This document shows positions 23,332-36,730 of a stretch of DNA of 64,000 nucleotides, piece after piece. This DNA comes from Strongylocentrotus droebachiensis (lineage: Eukaryota; Echinodermata; Echinoidea; Camarodonta; Strongylocentrotidae): contig JAVYIG010002221.1 of NCBI GenBank assembly GCA_035222895.1, positions 124,001-188,000 on the forward strand, in the 5' to 3' direction. The first letter of the stretch is position 1, and each line of letters starts with the position of its first letter. A program made the translations under genes and the position numbers. Below the pieces are notes generated by a model. That model saw nothing but the letters and a program-made list of their open reading frames with translations. It was not told where the DNA came from and searched no databases.

Positions 23332-24462
23332 GTGCCTGTGTGGTGGCCACTGCCAGGTGGAGCCATCATTTACTGCAGAAGACTGCATATGCTGCCGGGA
23401 GATCCCTGAAGTCTCTTCAGAGGCGGATGATCTTGGTAGTCAGTGTCTGACTACCATTGATGCATTCGAAGCAGCCATCCTCAACCCTATCACTCTCTAC
23501 ATTGGATGGATAGAATACACGGAAAGGTGACGTCGAGTATCCAAGGCCTTTGGTGCCCGGAATAACGAGTAAGTACATGTACACATGAGCAGTGAGAATT
23601 TTACTCCTGCTGTACTGCACTCTGTTTTGTTTTGGTCTTTGCTTGTTATTTTTTTTTGTCGTGAGTGGGGGGGATTGGTTGCTTACCGGTAATTTAAAAA
23701 ACATACAATGTGAAATTAATTCTTTGAAATTATTTTTTCTCTTAAGTTTGAATGTGGCAGTGGGATATTTCTGATATCAATTTGATTTTTCAATTTTTGG
23801 AAGCAGTTTCCAGGAAATCAGTCCAAAATGTTTAATACATGTACTTGATGGATGGTTACAATATTTTATAAAAGCTTCAAATTACTTGCTTGTTATGAAA
23901 TCTATACCCTATCCAGTTGTAGAGTTATTAATACCTTGGTTTATTATTTTCATTCCAAACAAGACACTACTTTTGCCCCCAAATTCACATTGTTAATTTG
24001 TGTGAACAGACCCCCCACCCTTTTGTTTTACACTGTGACAAAGTGTGAGAAAAATTAAAGAACAATTTAATCAATTCACTGATCGTGGTAATTTTTTTGT
24101 CATTTTGATATCAACATGGAAAGTGTATATAACTTGTCATGTTTTTGAGGAATTATTTATTCAAAAATGTATACTGTTCTCTCAACAAGAAGGAAATTAG
24201 AAAGGGATTTCAAATTGAAATCTGTCTATATTTTACATACAGTATTCTCCTTTTATGTATTAAAAACTAATTTTTTAAATGTGTACTTTGCAGGAAATAC
24301 AGATACGTAGCCTACAGAAAAGTCGTTCGATGGTGTTGGGGTTTTCTCGGCAGAGATATTCGAGTTCAGCTGCCTGCATGCATCCATTCCAAAATTATGA
24401 GAGCGTATCCCGATGGTGCTGGTAACTACAAGGGAACAGAGCTGCGAGTCCTGAGACGCTAG
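23332..24462 (+). CDS. P2X7 C-terminal-domain (P2RX7_C) protein, two 3' exons
   Basis: Exon 23332-23526 (acceptor tacag, donor gtgacg, phase 2) joins exon 24294-24462 (acceptor ttgcag), ending in TAG. The spliced frame reads CLCGGHC, then a CICCRE cluster, a QCLT...F...LNPITLY segment, and YRYVAYRKVVRWCWGFLGRD, then LPACI and a terminal YPDGAGNYKG. This is the Cys/Trp pattern of the zinc- and nucleotide-binding ballast-like domain at the C-terminus of P2X7 receptors. In invertebrates it also occurs alone in many small proteins with no channel part. No P2X transmembrane segment is visible here, so this is the stand-alone type. The first exon(s) are missing from the model. The donor is non-consensus after GT, but it is the only one that avoids the in-frame TGA and keeps the domain intact. 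Confidence 0.75.
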
Positions 24463-27400
24463 CTCTTTAAGAAAAATAATTGGGTGTTTTAAAAATTTTG
24501 GGGGTATAATTTAACTATTCAGAATTTAATATACTATGTTAAGTCAGAGGTTTTTTTCTTTTTCTTTAACAGCAAGGTAAACAGAATATATCCAGAAAGA
24601 AATATCTCTCCTCACAATGAAATTTTGCATTCATGTAACAGCATTTGATTTTCCAAATTTTCCAACATGATTTTTGAATTCAAGCAATATTTTACCATTA
24701 CCATTTCACTTGTAAATTTTCAAAGCATCATATATGGAAAGTTTAATGGATATATGTATTATGTACTGTTGAATTTCAACACTGTAATTCATGTAAATGT
24801 GGTACAGGTACATCAATTCAGTTCACAAGGATTTCCGGAAACACACTTTTCTGTAAATGTATATCTTTGTCTGTTAAAAGAGTGCATTGTGTGAAAGACT
24901 CGGTGGTCATACCTGTTGTGAGTTTTAGTTCCGCTAGTGCCAATCAAAGTCCTTTACTTTTTCCAAATATTGGTCATATTTTAATTTCTGTGTAAAAAAA
25001 TTCAGAACATCAATACAGAATATATGAACATCAGTCTCTATTACGGAATAAACATGGTTAATTTGTTTGAAAACAGTAGTTTTGAATTGTACTTGTACCG
25101 TGCAAGATATAGTTATAATAAAGTCTGCTATATCTTCGGTCCTTAGTTATGCAAAAAATATCTTTCTTTTATCAACTGATGTAAGTGAGCTCGTTATAAA
25201 ATCTCATTATTTTGTAACTCCTGCCTGGTTTAATAATCCATTACCTGCTCCTGAAATATTGAGTTGTTGATTTACAGCTAGTTGTAGAGAAGTGTTTGTA
25301 AGAAACTAAACAAAGTCACTTTTTTTCTCGGCATAGGTATTAAGAGGACAAACATTTGCAAGGCCCAGTTTGTCATCGATTACATGATGTTGGTTATACG
25401 TTTTTCTTCATTTTGTCTGAAGAAAATGTATTCATAGTAGAGTGATAAATGTAACCTTATCATTTTTAACAGCTGTTTATGCGTACATTACAGGATGGTT
25501 GCTTGTAATTTACTGTCTTTTTAATTTGGAGAATTTTAATACATTCATCTCCAATCAGGAAAAGTTGATAGATTACGCCTGGTTTGTAATCATCTCTTTC
25601 ATTTAGATGTAGATGAGTAATTGCCTTTGTACAAAAAAATGGATTAAAGAAATGAGGAATAAACTAGAAATGCAATCGTGTCACAACGATGTGCGTGCAA
25701 TGACGCAGTATTTCTACGTGTCAAACGAAAGAGCTTCTCTCGGACTATCCAGAGCAATTTGCACGAAGTCTGTATAGCTTCTGTGATATTGGTGATAGGT
25801 GGCCGAAAGAAAGGCCTCAACAGTGACCTTGATGGGATGGTACTATATGCCTACGAAGTTTGAAAGAAATTGTGATAGGGGAAAGAACCTAGAAAGGGCT
25901 CGCAAGCACTGCATGCAAAAACCAAGGGGATTTGGTGCATGTTTGTCATTGCAATAAACATCGTTCTGGGGGCCAAAAGCGTGAACCCGATATGCCCCAT
26001 AGACAATGCGTGTAATAAATGGGCGGAAAACGTACAGGATCTGTATTATGACCGGAGTTAAATTGTTTTTTCTCTCTCTCTTTACGTCTCTTTATGGGCC
26101 GTATTTGGTATCATTAGAAAGAGAATTTCATGGTTGTTATTGTAAACCACTCCTTTTTTCTATGATAATCCTTTCGAAACACGTGATGTAAAATAGATTT
26201 ATATGACAAAATGGCGTCTTAAATGGCCCCCTTGACCAATTTCAAAAATCTGGCCAAGAGGTGCCCTGCGTATTGGAACTCGGCATGTCACTGCAAATTT
26301 TCAAGGAAAAAAAAGGACGTTTAAGGGGCGAAAAGCAGTCTGAAAAAATGACGTCATAGCCGATACGTGTTAGATTCGGGCGGAAACTCGGCGGAATTCG
26401 TATAGTGACCTTTGTTCAAATGCGATTTACTCACAATTTTCTGTGTGAACATATACTATACTTGGTATCATGCAAAAGGGCACTTCATTGCGGTCAGTTT
26501 GACACCATTGTTATCTGCGCGCAATGTATTGCACGCATTAAACGCGCTATTAGGTAATGCATAGTAAATTCATCATTTTTGGCGATAACTTTGCGACAAG
26601 GGCATTACAATTTATTTAACTTGGCAGACAGTTGTCACGTATATGGATACATATGTGTGCCAAGTTTCATTGATGTAGGTATAAAGATCGCCATTTTAGA
26701 GCAAGTTTAAGTTATTTTGGAATTTTCTTGAAAATGGCGAATTTGGAGGGCATTTTTCTTAAAGTCATTCAGTGTTAGGGTATATAAATTTGTATATGGC
26801 TGGAAAGGACATATCTTCAAGTATCTAAATCCAAAAAAGGGTACGGATTTGCCAAGCCATTATGGAGATACGGCCACAGAAAGACAGCCAATTCCCAGAA
26901 CTTTAGAGGGCGCTATTTACGTTTTGCAAAGCCATTGGAGCGTGAAATTTTGCATGGCTATGTGTAATTATGAGATAAAGATACTGTGAAATTTAAATAC
27001 AAAACAAAATTTATATAAGAAAGTTATGGCAGTTTTAGATTATTTAGGGGTCAATTTTTCAAGAACTTGATAAATTTTTGACGAAGTCGGTTTCAGATTT
27101 GAATTTTGAGTACGAAGATGGCATTTTGAAGGTCAGGTTAAACGTCGCAGATAAAAGAACATCTCTTAGACTATCTAGAGGAATTTGTTAGAAGTTTGTA
27201 GGATCTAGGATAGTGGAGATATGAAAGAAGAAAGAAAGGCCTTTAAATGGACCAGAAACGGACAAAATGGCGCCTGGACGGTTATCCATGAGTGATTTCG
27301 AAAATCGAAAAAGTAGGTGACCTTGATGGGATGCTAGAGACTATGCCTATGAAATTTGAAATGAAAAGGACATGAGGAAAGCACCTTACTAGGAATAACA

Positions 27401-27596
27401 AACACTACGTGCAAAACGAATGGGATTTCCGGACGATAAGGATAAGGAAAAGGATAAGTATATTAATGGGGCAGAATGTGAACGAAAACAAGGCAATGAC
27501 GAAGGTTCGTCATTGCAAAAATTATGAATATGAATTCTTGAACTACCCTGTTTGAAACGTACATATTTTTTGCTCAATAGTTATGGTGTTCAGGAT
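24463..27596. other. non-coding stretch with an old dispersed repeat
   Basis: The first part is probably 3' UTR of the P2RX7_C gene (AATAAA-like motifs near 25046 and 25117). Segments about 25690-25960 and 27150-27450 are diverged copies of one sequence: both have an 'aaagaaaggcct', 'gaccttgatgggatg', 'atgcctatgaa'-like order. This suggests a repeat flanking 26.0-27.1 kb, which has no open frame of note. Confidence 0.45.
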
Positions 27597-28018
27597 GATG
27601 GTGATAGTGAAATGATGGTGGCTGTGGTTCAATGTATGAGTGATTGGGTTGATAAAGATGATGAATTGATGGTGATGGTGACAGATATAATGATGTGGAT
27701 GATAAAGACGATGATGAAGTGATGGTGACGGAGATAATGATGTGGATGATAAAGATGGTGATGGTGACGGAGATAATGATGTGATGATGATGAATTGATG
27801 GTGACGGAGATAATGATGTGGATGATAAAGATGGTGATGGTGACGGAGATAATGATGTGATGATGAAGGTGACGGAGATAATGATGTGGTTGATAAGATG
27901 ATGATGCGACAGAGATAATGATGTGGATGATAAAGATGATGATGGTGACGGAGATAATGATGTGAATGATAAAGATGATGATGGTGACGGAGTTAATGAT
28001 GTGGTTGATAAAGATGAA
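27597..28018. repeat. GAT-rich minisatellite
   Basis: About ten imperfect units built on 'ggtgacggagataatgatgt' plus 'ggatgataaagatg', in variable 25-50 bp spacing. Confidence 0.9.
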
Positions 28019-28129
28019 AATTGTGCACATATAATGATGACTTCTTGAACAGTGCATGTATCCCCCTCATCTTGGCACTTATTGAACTCACTCTAAGGGG
28101 TCTCACAAAAAAGTTTATAAATTATGAAG

Positions 28130-28400
28130 AGTGGATCAAAGGAACCACCCCCACCCCCTCCAATGAAAAAATTAGGGACTGGAGGATTTTTTTTCTGGAT
28201 CAACATTTGCTTTTTATCTTTTGTCAATTTTTTAAAATTTGTCTTACTCAAAAGGGGGGGGTGGGATGTTGTTAGATGTCATTTTTCCCCCCGAATCCTC
28301 TTTTTTTTTTTTTTTTACTCAGGGGGGGGGGGGGGGGCGTGGTTGGGGGAAAAGATTTTTTGTTTTTTGTTAGCGCTCACTATCACCCCTGAGATAAGTC
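28130..28400. other. homopolymer-rich segment
   Basis: Contains G-runs, an 18-base T-run and a 17-base G-run close together, with CACCCCC blocks. Such runs often mark foldback element remnants and are error-prone in assemblies. Confidence 0.6.
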
Positions 28401-28429
28401 ACTGGTGACAGTAGCATAAAATGACGAGC

Positions 28430-29454
28430 ATGATGGGTAGAGGCTGTGACTGTGTTCCCTAGCCATAATTATGTCAGTTTTCTATCCTTTGTGTCCCGTC
28501 TTATCATTCTGTTCTTTCCTATATTTCGATTATTTAGACACCTTAAAATGGTTTATGAAAATATCTATTTCACTGTGATTATTAAGACACTTTAAAATGA
28601 GTCATGAAAATAATGATCATATTATATTAATTCTTGGGTACCTATAAAAAACAAGCTATGATTTCCAGTATGTTCTTGTGTTATTTCATAATTTTTGAAT
28701 TTACTGTGTCAACTACGTTCTTTATTGTGCAAACAATTGATATGAAATGGAAGAAATTTAAATTGAATCAATCAATAATGGTGACTAAATTTAAGAACAT
28801 TGCTTGCCTCATAATGGTGTCTGAATGCAACACAAGTATAGGGTAGATCAAGAATTTTGAAAGAGGGGCACATTTCAGATTAAAATGTGTTGAGAAGTTG
28901 GGAATCCTTTACATTTCCCTATTAATCTAGTAAACAAAATTTCCAACTCATTCATGGGGACACTGACCTCATATGTGCTAATCTTTGAGGTATCTTGAGC
29001 ACTTTTAATATTGTTCATTATTCGTATTATTATTTTTTAATTCCTTGATTCTCACTGGACATTTTACATGTAAAATTAAAATGTTCATCAACACTCTAGC
29101 ACACGTATAGAAACAAGATTTCACACCAGGTTTGGTCTCTCAACAACACTGATATCTAGGAGCTGTACACATCACTCAGATTCACTTGAAAATCACAATA
29201 AAAAAAATAAAAAGGCAATACACATTGAAGCACTAATCATTCAATCTCATATTCACCTACAGCTACAGACATACATATACATAATTCTATACAAAATAAT
29301 ATATAAGTCATTTTTCCACTATATACAATATGTCTTTATTTAAAAAAGAAAAAACAAAAGAAACGTTCTGAATGCTTTGTATATCTACTGGTATCTATTT
29401 TTTATTTTGGATGGTGAATAATCTGAGATGGTTGGCGCATCAGTATCAAGCATC
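28430..29454. other. no gene recognised
   Basis: AT-rich sequence with short open frames lacking domain features. Confidence 0.4.
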
Positions 29455-30112
29455 TTGGCAATCATCTTGGCAAAACAAAACACATTACATACATGTAGCC
29501 CATGGTCAGTCATTGGGCACCAAATTAGTTTACACTTACAGGTATACACATTTATGGTAATGGCCTCATTATGATGAAGTAAATTCACCTGCCTTATTTT
29601 TGCTATATGAAAGAGATTTCTGGTAAGATAACAGTTCGGGGGAGTGTGTATTTTCAGAAATGAGCATGAAATCATCTTGGCAAACATGTTAGGTAAAACA
29701 AAACACATTAGATACATGTAGCCCATGGTCAGTCATTGGGCACCAAATTAGTTTACACTTACAGGTATACACATTTATGGTGATGGCCTCATTATGATGA
29801 AGTAAATTCACCTGCCTTAGTTTTGCTATATGGAAGAGATTTCTGGTAAGATAACAGTTCGGGGGAGTGTGTATTTTCAGAAATGAGCATGAAATCATCT
29901 TGGCAAACATGTTAGGTAAAACAAAACACATTAGATACATGTAGCCCATGGTCAGTCATTGGGCCCCAAATTAGTTTACACTTACAGGTATACACATTTA
30001 TGGTGATGGCCTCATTATGATGAAGTAAATTCACCTGCCTTAGTTTTGCTATATGGAAGAGATTTCTGGTAAGATAACAGTTCGGGGGAGTGTGTATTTT
30101 CAGAAATGAGCA
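29455..30112. repeat. three-copy ~224 bp tandem repeat
   Basis: The anchor 'acatgtagcccatggtcagt' recurs at 29491, 29714 and 29938, giving periods of 223 and 224 bp. Copies are almost identical, implying recent amplification. The minus-strand open frames through it are a by-product of the repeat. Confidence 0.95.
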
Positions 30113-30761
30113 TAACTTTCAATGAAGTTGGTAAAATTAACTTGTATTCTGCGATCCAATTCTATCTTAATCCAGTGAAGTATTGATTTCTCTCCAGCAC
30201 AACAATGGATTTTATTTAAAGATTTACATCATTGAATCGCGATAATCACCTACGTTTATCGATAATGACTGCATTTTTATGACTACCGGTACATGTTCAT
30301 CTCATACTGTACATGTACACTTAGTTTCAGACATGAAATTTATCAACAGATTTCAGCATGTATAAAAATGTGTAACATGTGAGAGTCACATGCTTTTCTT
30401 GACCATCTTTACATAAGCCAATCTCATATCTACATACAAGATTGGAACAATTGTATCAATTAAGTCAATTTAGTCCATTTTTATTTCCCTCCAGTATAAC
30501 AATGCATATTATGTAAAATTGACATGATTAATTTACGATGATCACTGTCATTAATTCACTAGCACTACATATAAGAAGTGCCGGTAGGGTACACTAAGTT
30601 TGCAGTAGAGGTGACGAGGGTTCTTTTGTAAACATAAATTGACCCCTGCAACTTTCTATGAAGACCTCTCCAGTTCGTATCACAAATGGTATAACAAACC
30701 GGTACTTAGTTTGAAAGTCATTCTTTATAGATAAGACAGGTTGATGGTGAAATTGCTATTT

Positions 30762-33700
30762 TCACTCCTTTGCAAATCGACGATGTAGATTTAACTGCCT
30801 GACAGCCTGAGCTTTATTTGGGCGTTCAATTCCTGAGCACAAAGCTGGTTTTGCCTGTAATTCTGGAATGGTCGAACGGATCTTTTGCTTTCCAGACACC
30901 AGCTGCATCGTCTCTTCCATAAGAGCTGTCACATAATCTATGGAAGTTGGAGAACAAATTCAAAATTGTATTTTCAAAAATTATCGATAAAAAGGGACAA
31001 GCAAGGGAATGTATGTGTGTGGGGGGGGGGAGGGGGTTGGCAAAGAAATCCCTCCTTTTTTAAAAGTTACAATGGGCCAGTATACCTAATAAATTTGAAT
31101 GTAAATGTGGAAATCTTGCTTTGAACAAAATTAAACAATGTGAAAAATGTTAAAGTGTGTTTACACTAAAATTTTAGATTGGCTTTGTCACAAATATAAT
31201 TTCTTGTTTCACAAAAGAGTGAGATCGATTAACTCGACCATGATATATGTACCATAAAATGTTATTGCTTTTCTTGAGTGGGAGGGAGGGAGGGGGCTGA
31301 AGAAATATATAAAGTACATGTATACTCACTGAATGTGCAAGCTATCAGCACTTTGGCGACAGTGTGGCCACCTTCTTTGGCCTTAGGGAAGTTGATACGG
31401 TACATTGGTGTCCCATCGGCCTTGGTTGCCTGACTCCGACCTGCATTTTTATTCCAGTGGATTGTGGCAAGATGCAGTCTGCAAATTGTAAACCATCAGT
31501 GTAGAAAAATGCATAGTAAAAGAATGAAAATTTCAAATTATATTTTCAGATGGCTACCATTTTTGCTTTTGCATCACTGTCATATTAAAAAAAAAAACCC
31601 TAATCAATGGCATCTCATAAAAAAAAGTGATACATCTGATAGATGAATAAATGCTGAATTCAATTTTGAAAATATGACCAGGCCAATTGTTCATTAACCA
31701 TTTTCACATCATGCAGGTAATCAGAACAAATCTTTAAAACATCAATCGCGTTCAGACTGATCACTAGGATGTACTAACCTCAGACTCAATTTTGTTGTGT
31801 GTTTCCACTCTTCATTCTACACAGAATTAAACAACAAAAAACTACAAAATTTCTTACCTGCACTTCATACCGGCGTACGAGTACGCTAGCATTTTAGGGC
31901 ACCAATAGAGAAGCACACTGTTAAATGCCTCCACAGAACTTGTTTGGTCATGAGGTGACATCTTCGCCAAGTCCTTGATCAGTCTGGTTTTAGTCATTTG
32001 CTCTGATAGCTTCTCGAACGCCTTCGTACCTGAGTACATACAGTAATGAATAACTTATTAGAAAAGTTTAAAACATAGGCTGGACAGAAGTCTGTTATTT
32101 TGTTTTTTGCACTCCCTTGAGATTAATTAGTATTGCCTATCATTTGATGCATTTCCACACTCACTTTCCAAATGACATTAAGTACTGATATCATTAAAAA
32201 CCAGGATAATCAATTATAAGGAACACATTTCGTTTTACCAATTTTATTATATTTATACCTACCACCAAGTACTAAAAACACACATACACACCAAATTCAA
32301 ATATACCCCCAAAAGAAATATACATCCTGCTGCCATAAGGCAATTCTCTGTCAATTTCACTAACCTTTCTTCATCCACTCTCGTGCTTGCTCTCCATGTT
32401 GACATGCTGGATAGAGGTCTCCGGGGTTGTCATGCAAATTCCTGACGTGGTTGAGGATGGACTTGTACTTGGCAACAATAACAGCTCCATCCCCGTCCGG
32501 TGTTGAAGACGCGCACCAATAGACCCGATTGATTATAGATCTACTCCACCTGCCTACGACTCCGCAATCCTTCAGCTTAGACACCGCTTTGATCTTTTTC
32601 TTGAGTCCTGAAATAACAATTTTATCAAACCTTCAAATTAAAACTTGCATTTCCTTTTTTATTAAAATGTAGTTAGCATCACATTCCTTCATGGACATTT
32701 TGAAAGACTCCTGCATGTTCAGAATAATTGGTGCTCCTCATACCAAACATAATGACAAAACTAAGACAAAGCTGTATTCTATATATTTTTTCTGAAAACC
32801 GTACAGAAGCATATATGAATGAATTACCTTTTGCAATGTGCCACACGTCGTATTGGTGTTTGATGTCGGGTTGATTTTCGCGCATCCACTTCGCCACCGA
32901 GGCGTGTCTATCTGTCACCAGACTCTCTATCTCGACTCCTTTCTCTTGTAGACTGGCTATTCCCCTTACCAGTCCCTCCTTTTCCATAGCATTGCTGCTT
33001 GTGACTTCATTGCTCTGCAAGACAAGATAAGAAAGGAAAATACTTGGAATTCCACCTTTTTTTCCAAAACATAAAACCCTGTGAATTTAATTGCTGTACG
33101 ATTGGACAAAAATCGATTTATTTGGGACACAATCTTATTTTTTAGATATGTTTTAGCGTTCAATTTAACAGCCATCTGCTTTTTTCTTTCCAGTAATTAT
33201 GATATTCTCTGCCTTAATACCGACTTTTTCCAAATATTTCTAGCTAAAACACTATCTATTCAAGTAATAACATAAACTGGCTTTATCAAAAGATTTCTCA
33301 TTAAAATTCAACATCCAAAGTTTACCTTTTCCTTGCCCAACTTTGCAAAATTTAATTTTCCCCTGTATTTTCAACCTAAACCTCTATTTATCAGAATGGT
33401 GAGTTATGAAAAGTTAAGTGGTACTTCTCTTGCCCTTACCTGGACCAGTTGCATGTCCATAATCTTGCTCGTCTTCAGGTCCATGAGCACGTAAGAGCCA
33501 TACTTAGCGCAGTGTCCAGGGGAATCGGCGCGTCCATCCCCACCAAGTATAAGCTGCTCCCCTTCTGGAATGTCCCTGATGAGCTTCGTCTGCTCCCTCT
33601 TCATCACTCTGATGATGGCTGGCTGGAAGTAGTCTCGCTGGTATGCTAAGAATGTATTTACGGAGATGGCTTTGAGATTCATGTGTCTCAGGACACGGAG

Positions 33701-36699
33701 AATCTTCGTCGGACTACCTCCCCCATACAATATGGCAGCTGCTAATAGGAGGTTGCCAGCGTTCACCTCTCCAATCTTTGGCTGGCTCATCCATTCACGG
33801 AGGTGGCCACAGTCCAGGCAAGTTGCCACCACCTTCAACTGGGATCCATAAGTGCGGGGGCACACCTTCTCCACATGCATGTTCTTGGACAAGCAAGACA
33901 AGCAAATTTGAAATAGTTCCAGCAGATTCGTCTCAAAAACGATGAACTTTTCCTCAGTTAGAGGGCTCTTAGGTTGAGACCTGCATGGAAGACCAAAAAG
34001 AGAAAAGGCATTTGAATCAAATAGTCTCGTCCTGTATATAAAGACTGCTCAAGAAAGACATGAAAAGCAGTCTTTATAAGCAGTTGGTTTTTTTGGACAG
34101 GTTCTTTTAATGCATGTTTCAATTAGAAATGCTGTTCAGGGGAAAGAAAAATTGTGGACTTTATTGACAGGTGGTCTTTTTATAGATGGACCCTGAAGCA
34201 GGTTTGACTATATACATATAAATGTTTCTAATGACAATCAACAAAAAAAAGGTCTTGAAGATAACTGTTATGCATAAAGTTCTTAACAGACCTTATGAAT
34301 ACTAATTTTTAAAAATGTAAGGGACTTGAGTCAAAATGTGTTCTAATACAGCTTTCATGAATGATGCGGGGTAAACTGTGATGCACTCTTTGTCATATAA
34401 ATTAAAAATATATTTAAAGTTCACAGAACTTACGGTGCTTGCCTTTCCTTGTGTGGTGAGTCAGTCCCTTCATTTGGTCTGTACGTGGGATCTTTAATCT
34501 CATCATCGGGCTCTTCCTCTGTTTCTTCCTCTACATGTAGTTCTTCATCTGGGTCTTGTGGTGGCAACACAACATTACTGTCTTCTGTCTGTGTGATTGC
34601 ATCGCAAAACTTGGCCACATGCTGCATGGGCAAGTTCACTTGCTTTCCTGTCAGGAAGAATAGATAAAACTGCATAAGTGCCACAGTTCCTATGGGACAC
34701 ATTTTAGACACAATTTTTCATTCATAAGAAATTAGAAGAATAATTTTTGAGAAAAAAAACTTTGAGAAGAATCAAACTTTTAATCTCAACTCAAAATTTA
34801 GAATTCAAACGAATGCATTATTCAATACACCCCACGTCTCTCCTGCTAGTTATCACACTTCAAATTCATAACAAAATTAATCTCTAAATTAATGAATTAA
34901 TCAAGTGCAATTTGATAAAATAACCACATTCTTGTTTGTTAAAATATCCTAAATAATTAGTCTTGCAAGAAAATTATTACTTGGGCAGATTTTCTCAAAT
35001 CAATAAAATATTGTCACATAAGAAGTAGAATGTGGCAAGGGGTGTTACAACAATGCAACAGACTCTTTCCCTGTTTTAGATCACTATCAAAATCACACAG
35101 AAAAAGATATCACTATCCCTGAAGTTGGTGCATGTATGATTCAGTTTTCCAAAACTTACCTCTTGATACAGTGATCGGCTTCACTTGCACTTTGCAGGTT
35201 CGATACCTTTTGCGAATCCCGACTCTTCGATGAACCATCTGCAATACAGAAAATTTGCTTGATATAAAAATGTATGGTAGCTAGAGAGTGGCTAAAAAAA
35301 CGCTTGCTAATCACAGCTGACAAATTAAGAGAGTTTTTTTTTACAGAATTGACAGTCCTATGCCAAATAACTAATAATCTATAAAATAAAATATAACAGT
35401 AATGCCTCTCAGGACGAAACAAGAATGATCACCTCTCCCTTCCTCTCTTTAGTCAACAGAGACAAAAATACACGGGGGCCTCGGGGCAAATTATCCCCCG
35501 ATCATTTTCAAACCCAACGGTCCTTTTTATGACTTCCACAACACATGATCAAATTGTACATCTATAAAATGTTACTCACACCACCATGCAAACAGAATCT
35601 TTCAAGGAACATTTGAAGAATTAATGGTTTGTTCTGGTCATGGAAATGCCAAGACTCCTATTAATAATCTTTGAATCATTATGAACTGCATATGTTTTAA
35701 AAGCGAAAATGGCACCCCCATTGGAGGTGTACTATTATAACTTGGGTTATATTACAACTCGGGTTCACATACACGATTACACATGCACACACACACACAA
35801 GGCAGAATTGAATCCTGGGCAGCAGTTCATAAAACCGTCATAGGTACAAGCTTGACAACATCACATTGAAACATGTGTATTGAAATTAACAAGCCTTTCA
35901 ATGGAATGTCAGTAAACTTGTACTTCAGACGGTTCAATGAGACGATGCCCTGAACTTTCCAGCAAAAAGTGCAAGGCCTACAGTACATACCTTTACAGAA
36001 AACTGATGCCCTTTACTACGCTCAAGAATGTCTTTGGTCAATGCATTGTCTCTTTCCTCTGCAGCTTTCTTGCTATACTCCTTGCTAATCTCTCCAACTT
36101 CCTATAAAAAAAAAATTGATACAGTGAAAGGATTATTAAAGGAACAATAAATCATCATTTAAAAACATTATATCATCTATGGCAACAAAGGTATGCATGT
36201 ACTTGCGCAACTGCAACAGAGTGCGTACACAATGACCTTTAAAATGATGTGTCACTCATGTTACTTTTTTTTTAAAGGTGGGGGGGGGGGTGTGTAGTAA
36301 GCACTTCAATTTTTTTTTCTTACTAAACACCCCCCCCCCCCTTCCCTGTTGAGCCCCCCCCCCCCCAAAAAAAAAAAATGCATACCATCTCCCTCGAAGC
36401 AGTTCCCCAAAGTTGACAGCCCTGTGTATGTAATGTTGATTGTATCTCCCATCCACAACTCACGAGTAAATTCTTCAAAAAAAGAATGCTAGATGTAGAC
36501 CCTCTAAGGCTCCAGTCTAGACTCTATGCGTGTGATTTAGTGCATAGCCATAGACATATTTAACCACATATTCACGTCGATCTGGCGCTGCTCAGTGGCT
36601 GCCGGGCTCATGATCAATTGGGCAAAATAATTTCCGTTTCGGTTTAATAAAATTTGGAGTGGACTAGATTCTAGTAATAGTAGTATTAGGCTATTATTT

Positions 36700-36730
<31 letters not shown>

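Noticed and set aside
27629..28057. 142-codon minus-strand frame rich in Ile and His
   Set aside because: It is the translation of a GAT-rich minisatellite.
29385..29949. Minus-strand open frames of 86 and 113 codons
   Set aside because: They repeat because of the 224 bp tandem array; no domain.
30480..30760. Polyadenylation signal of the THAP-DDE gene
   Set aside because: An AATAAA on the minus strand near 30479 is plausible, but such motifs are common in AT-rich DNA and nothing else supports it.
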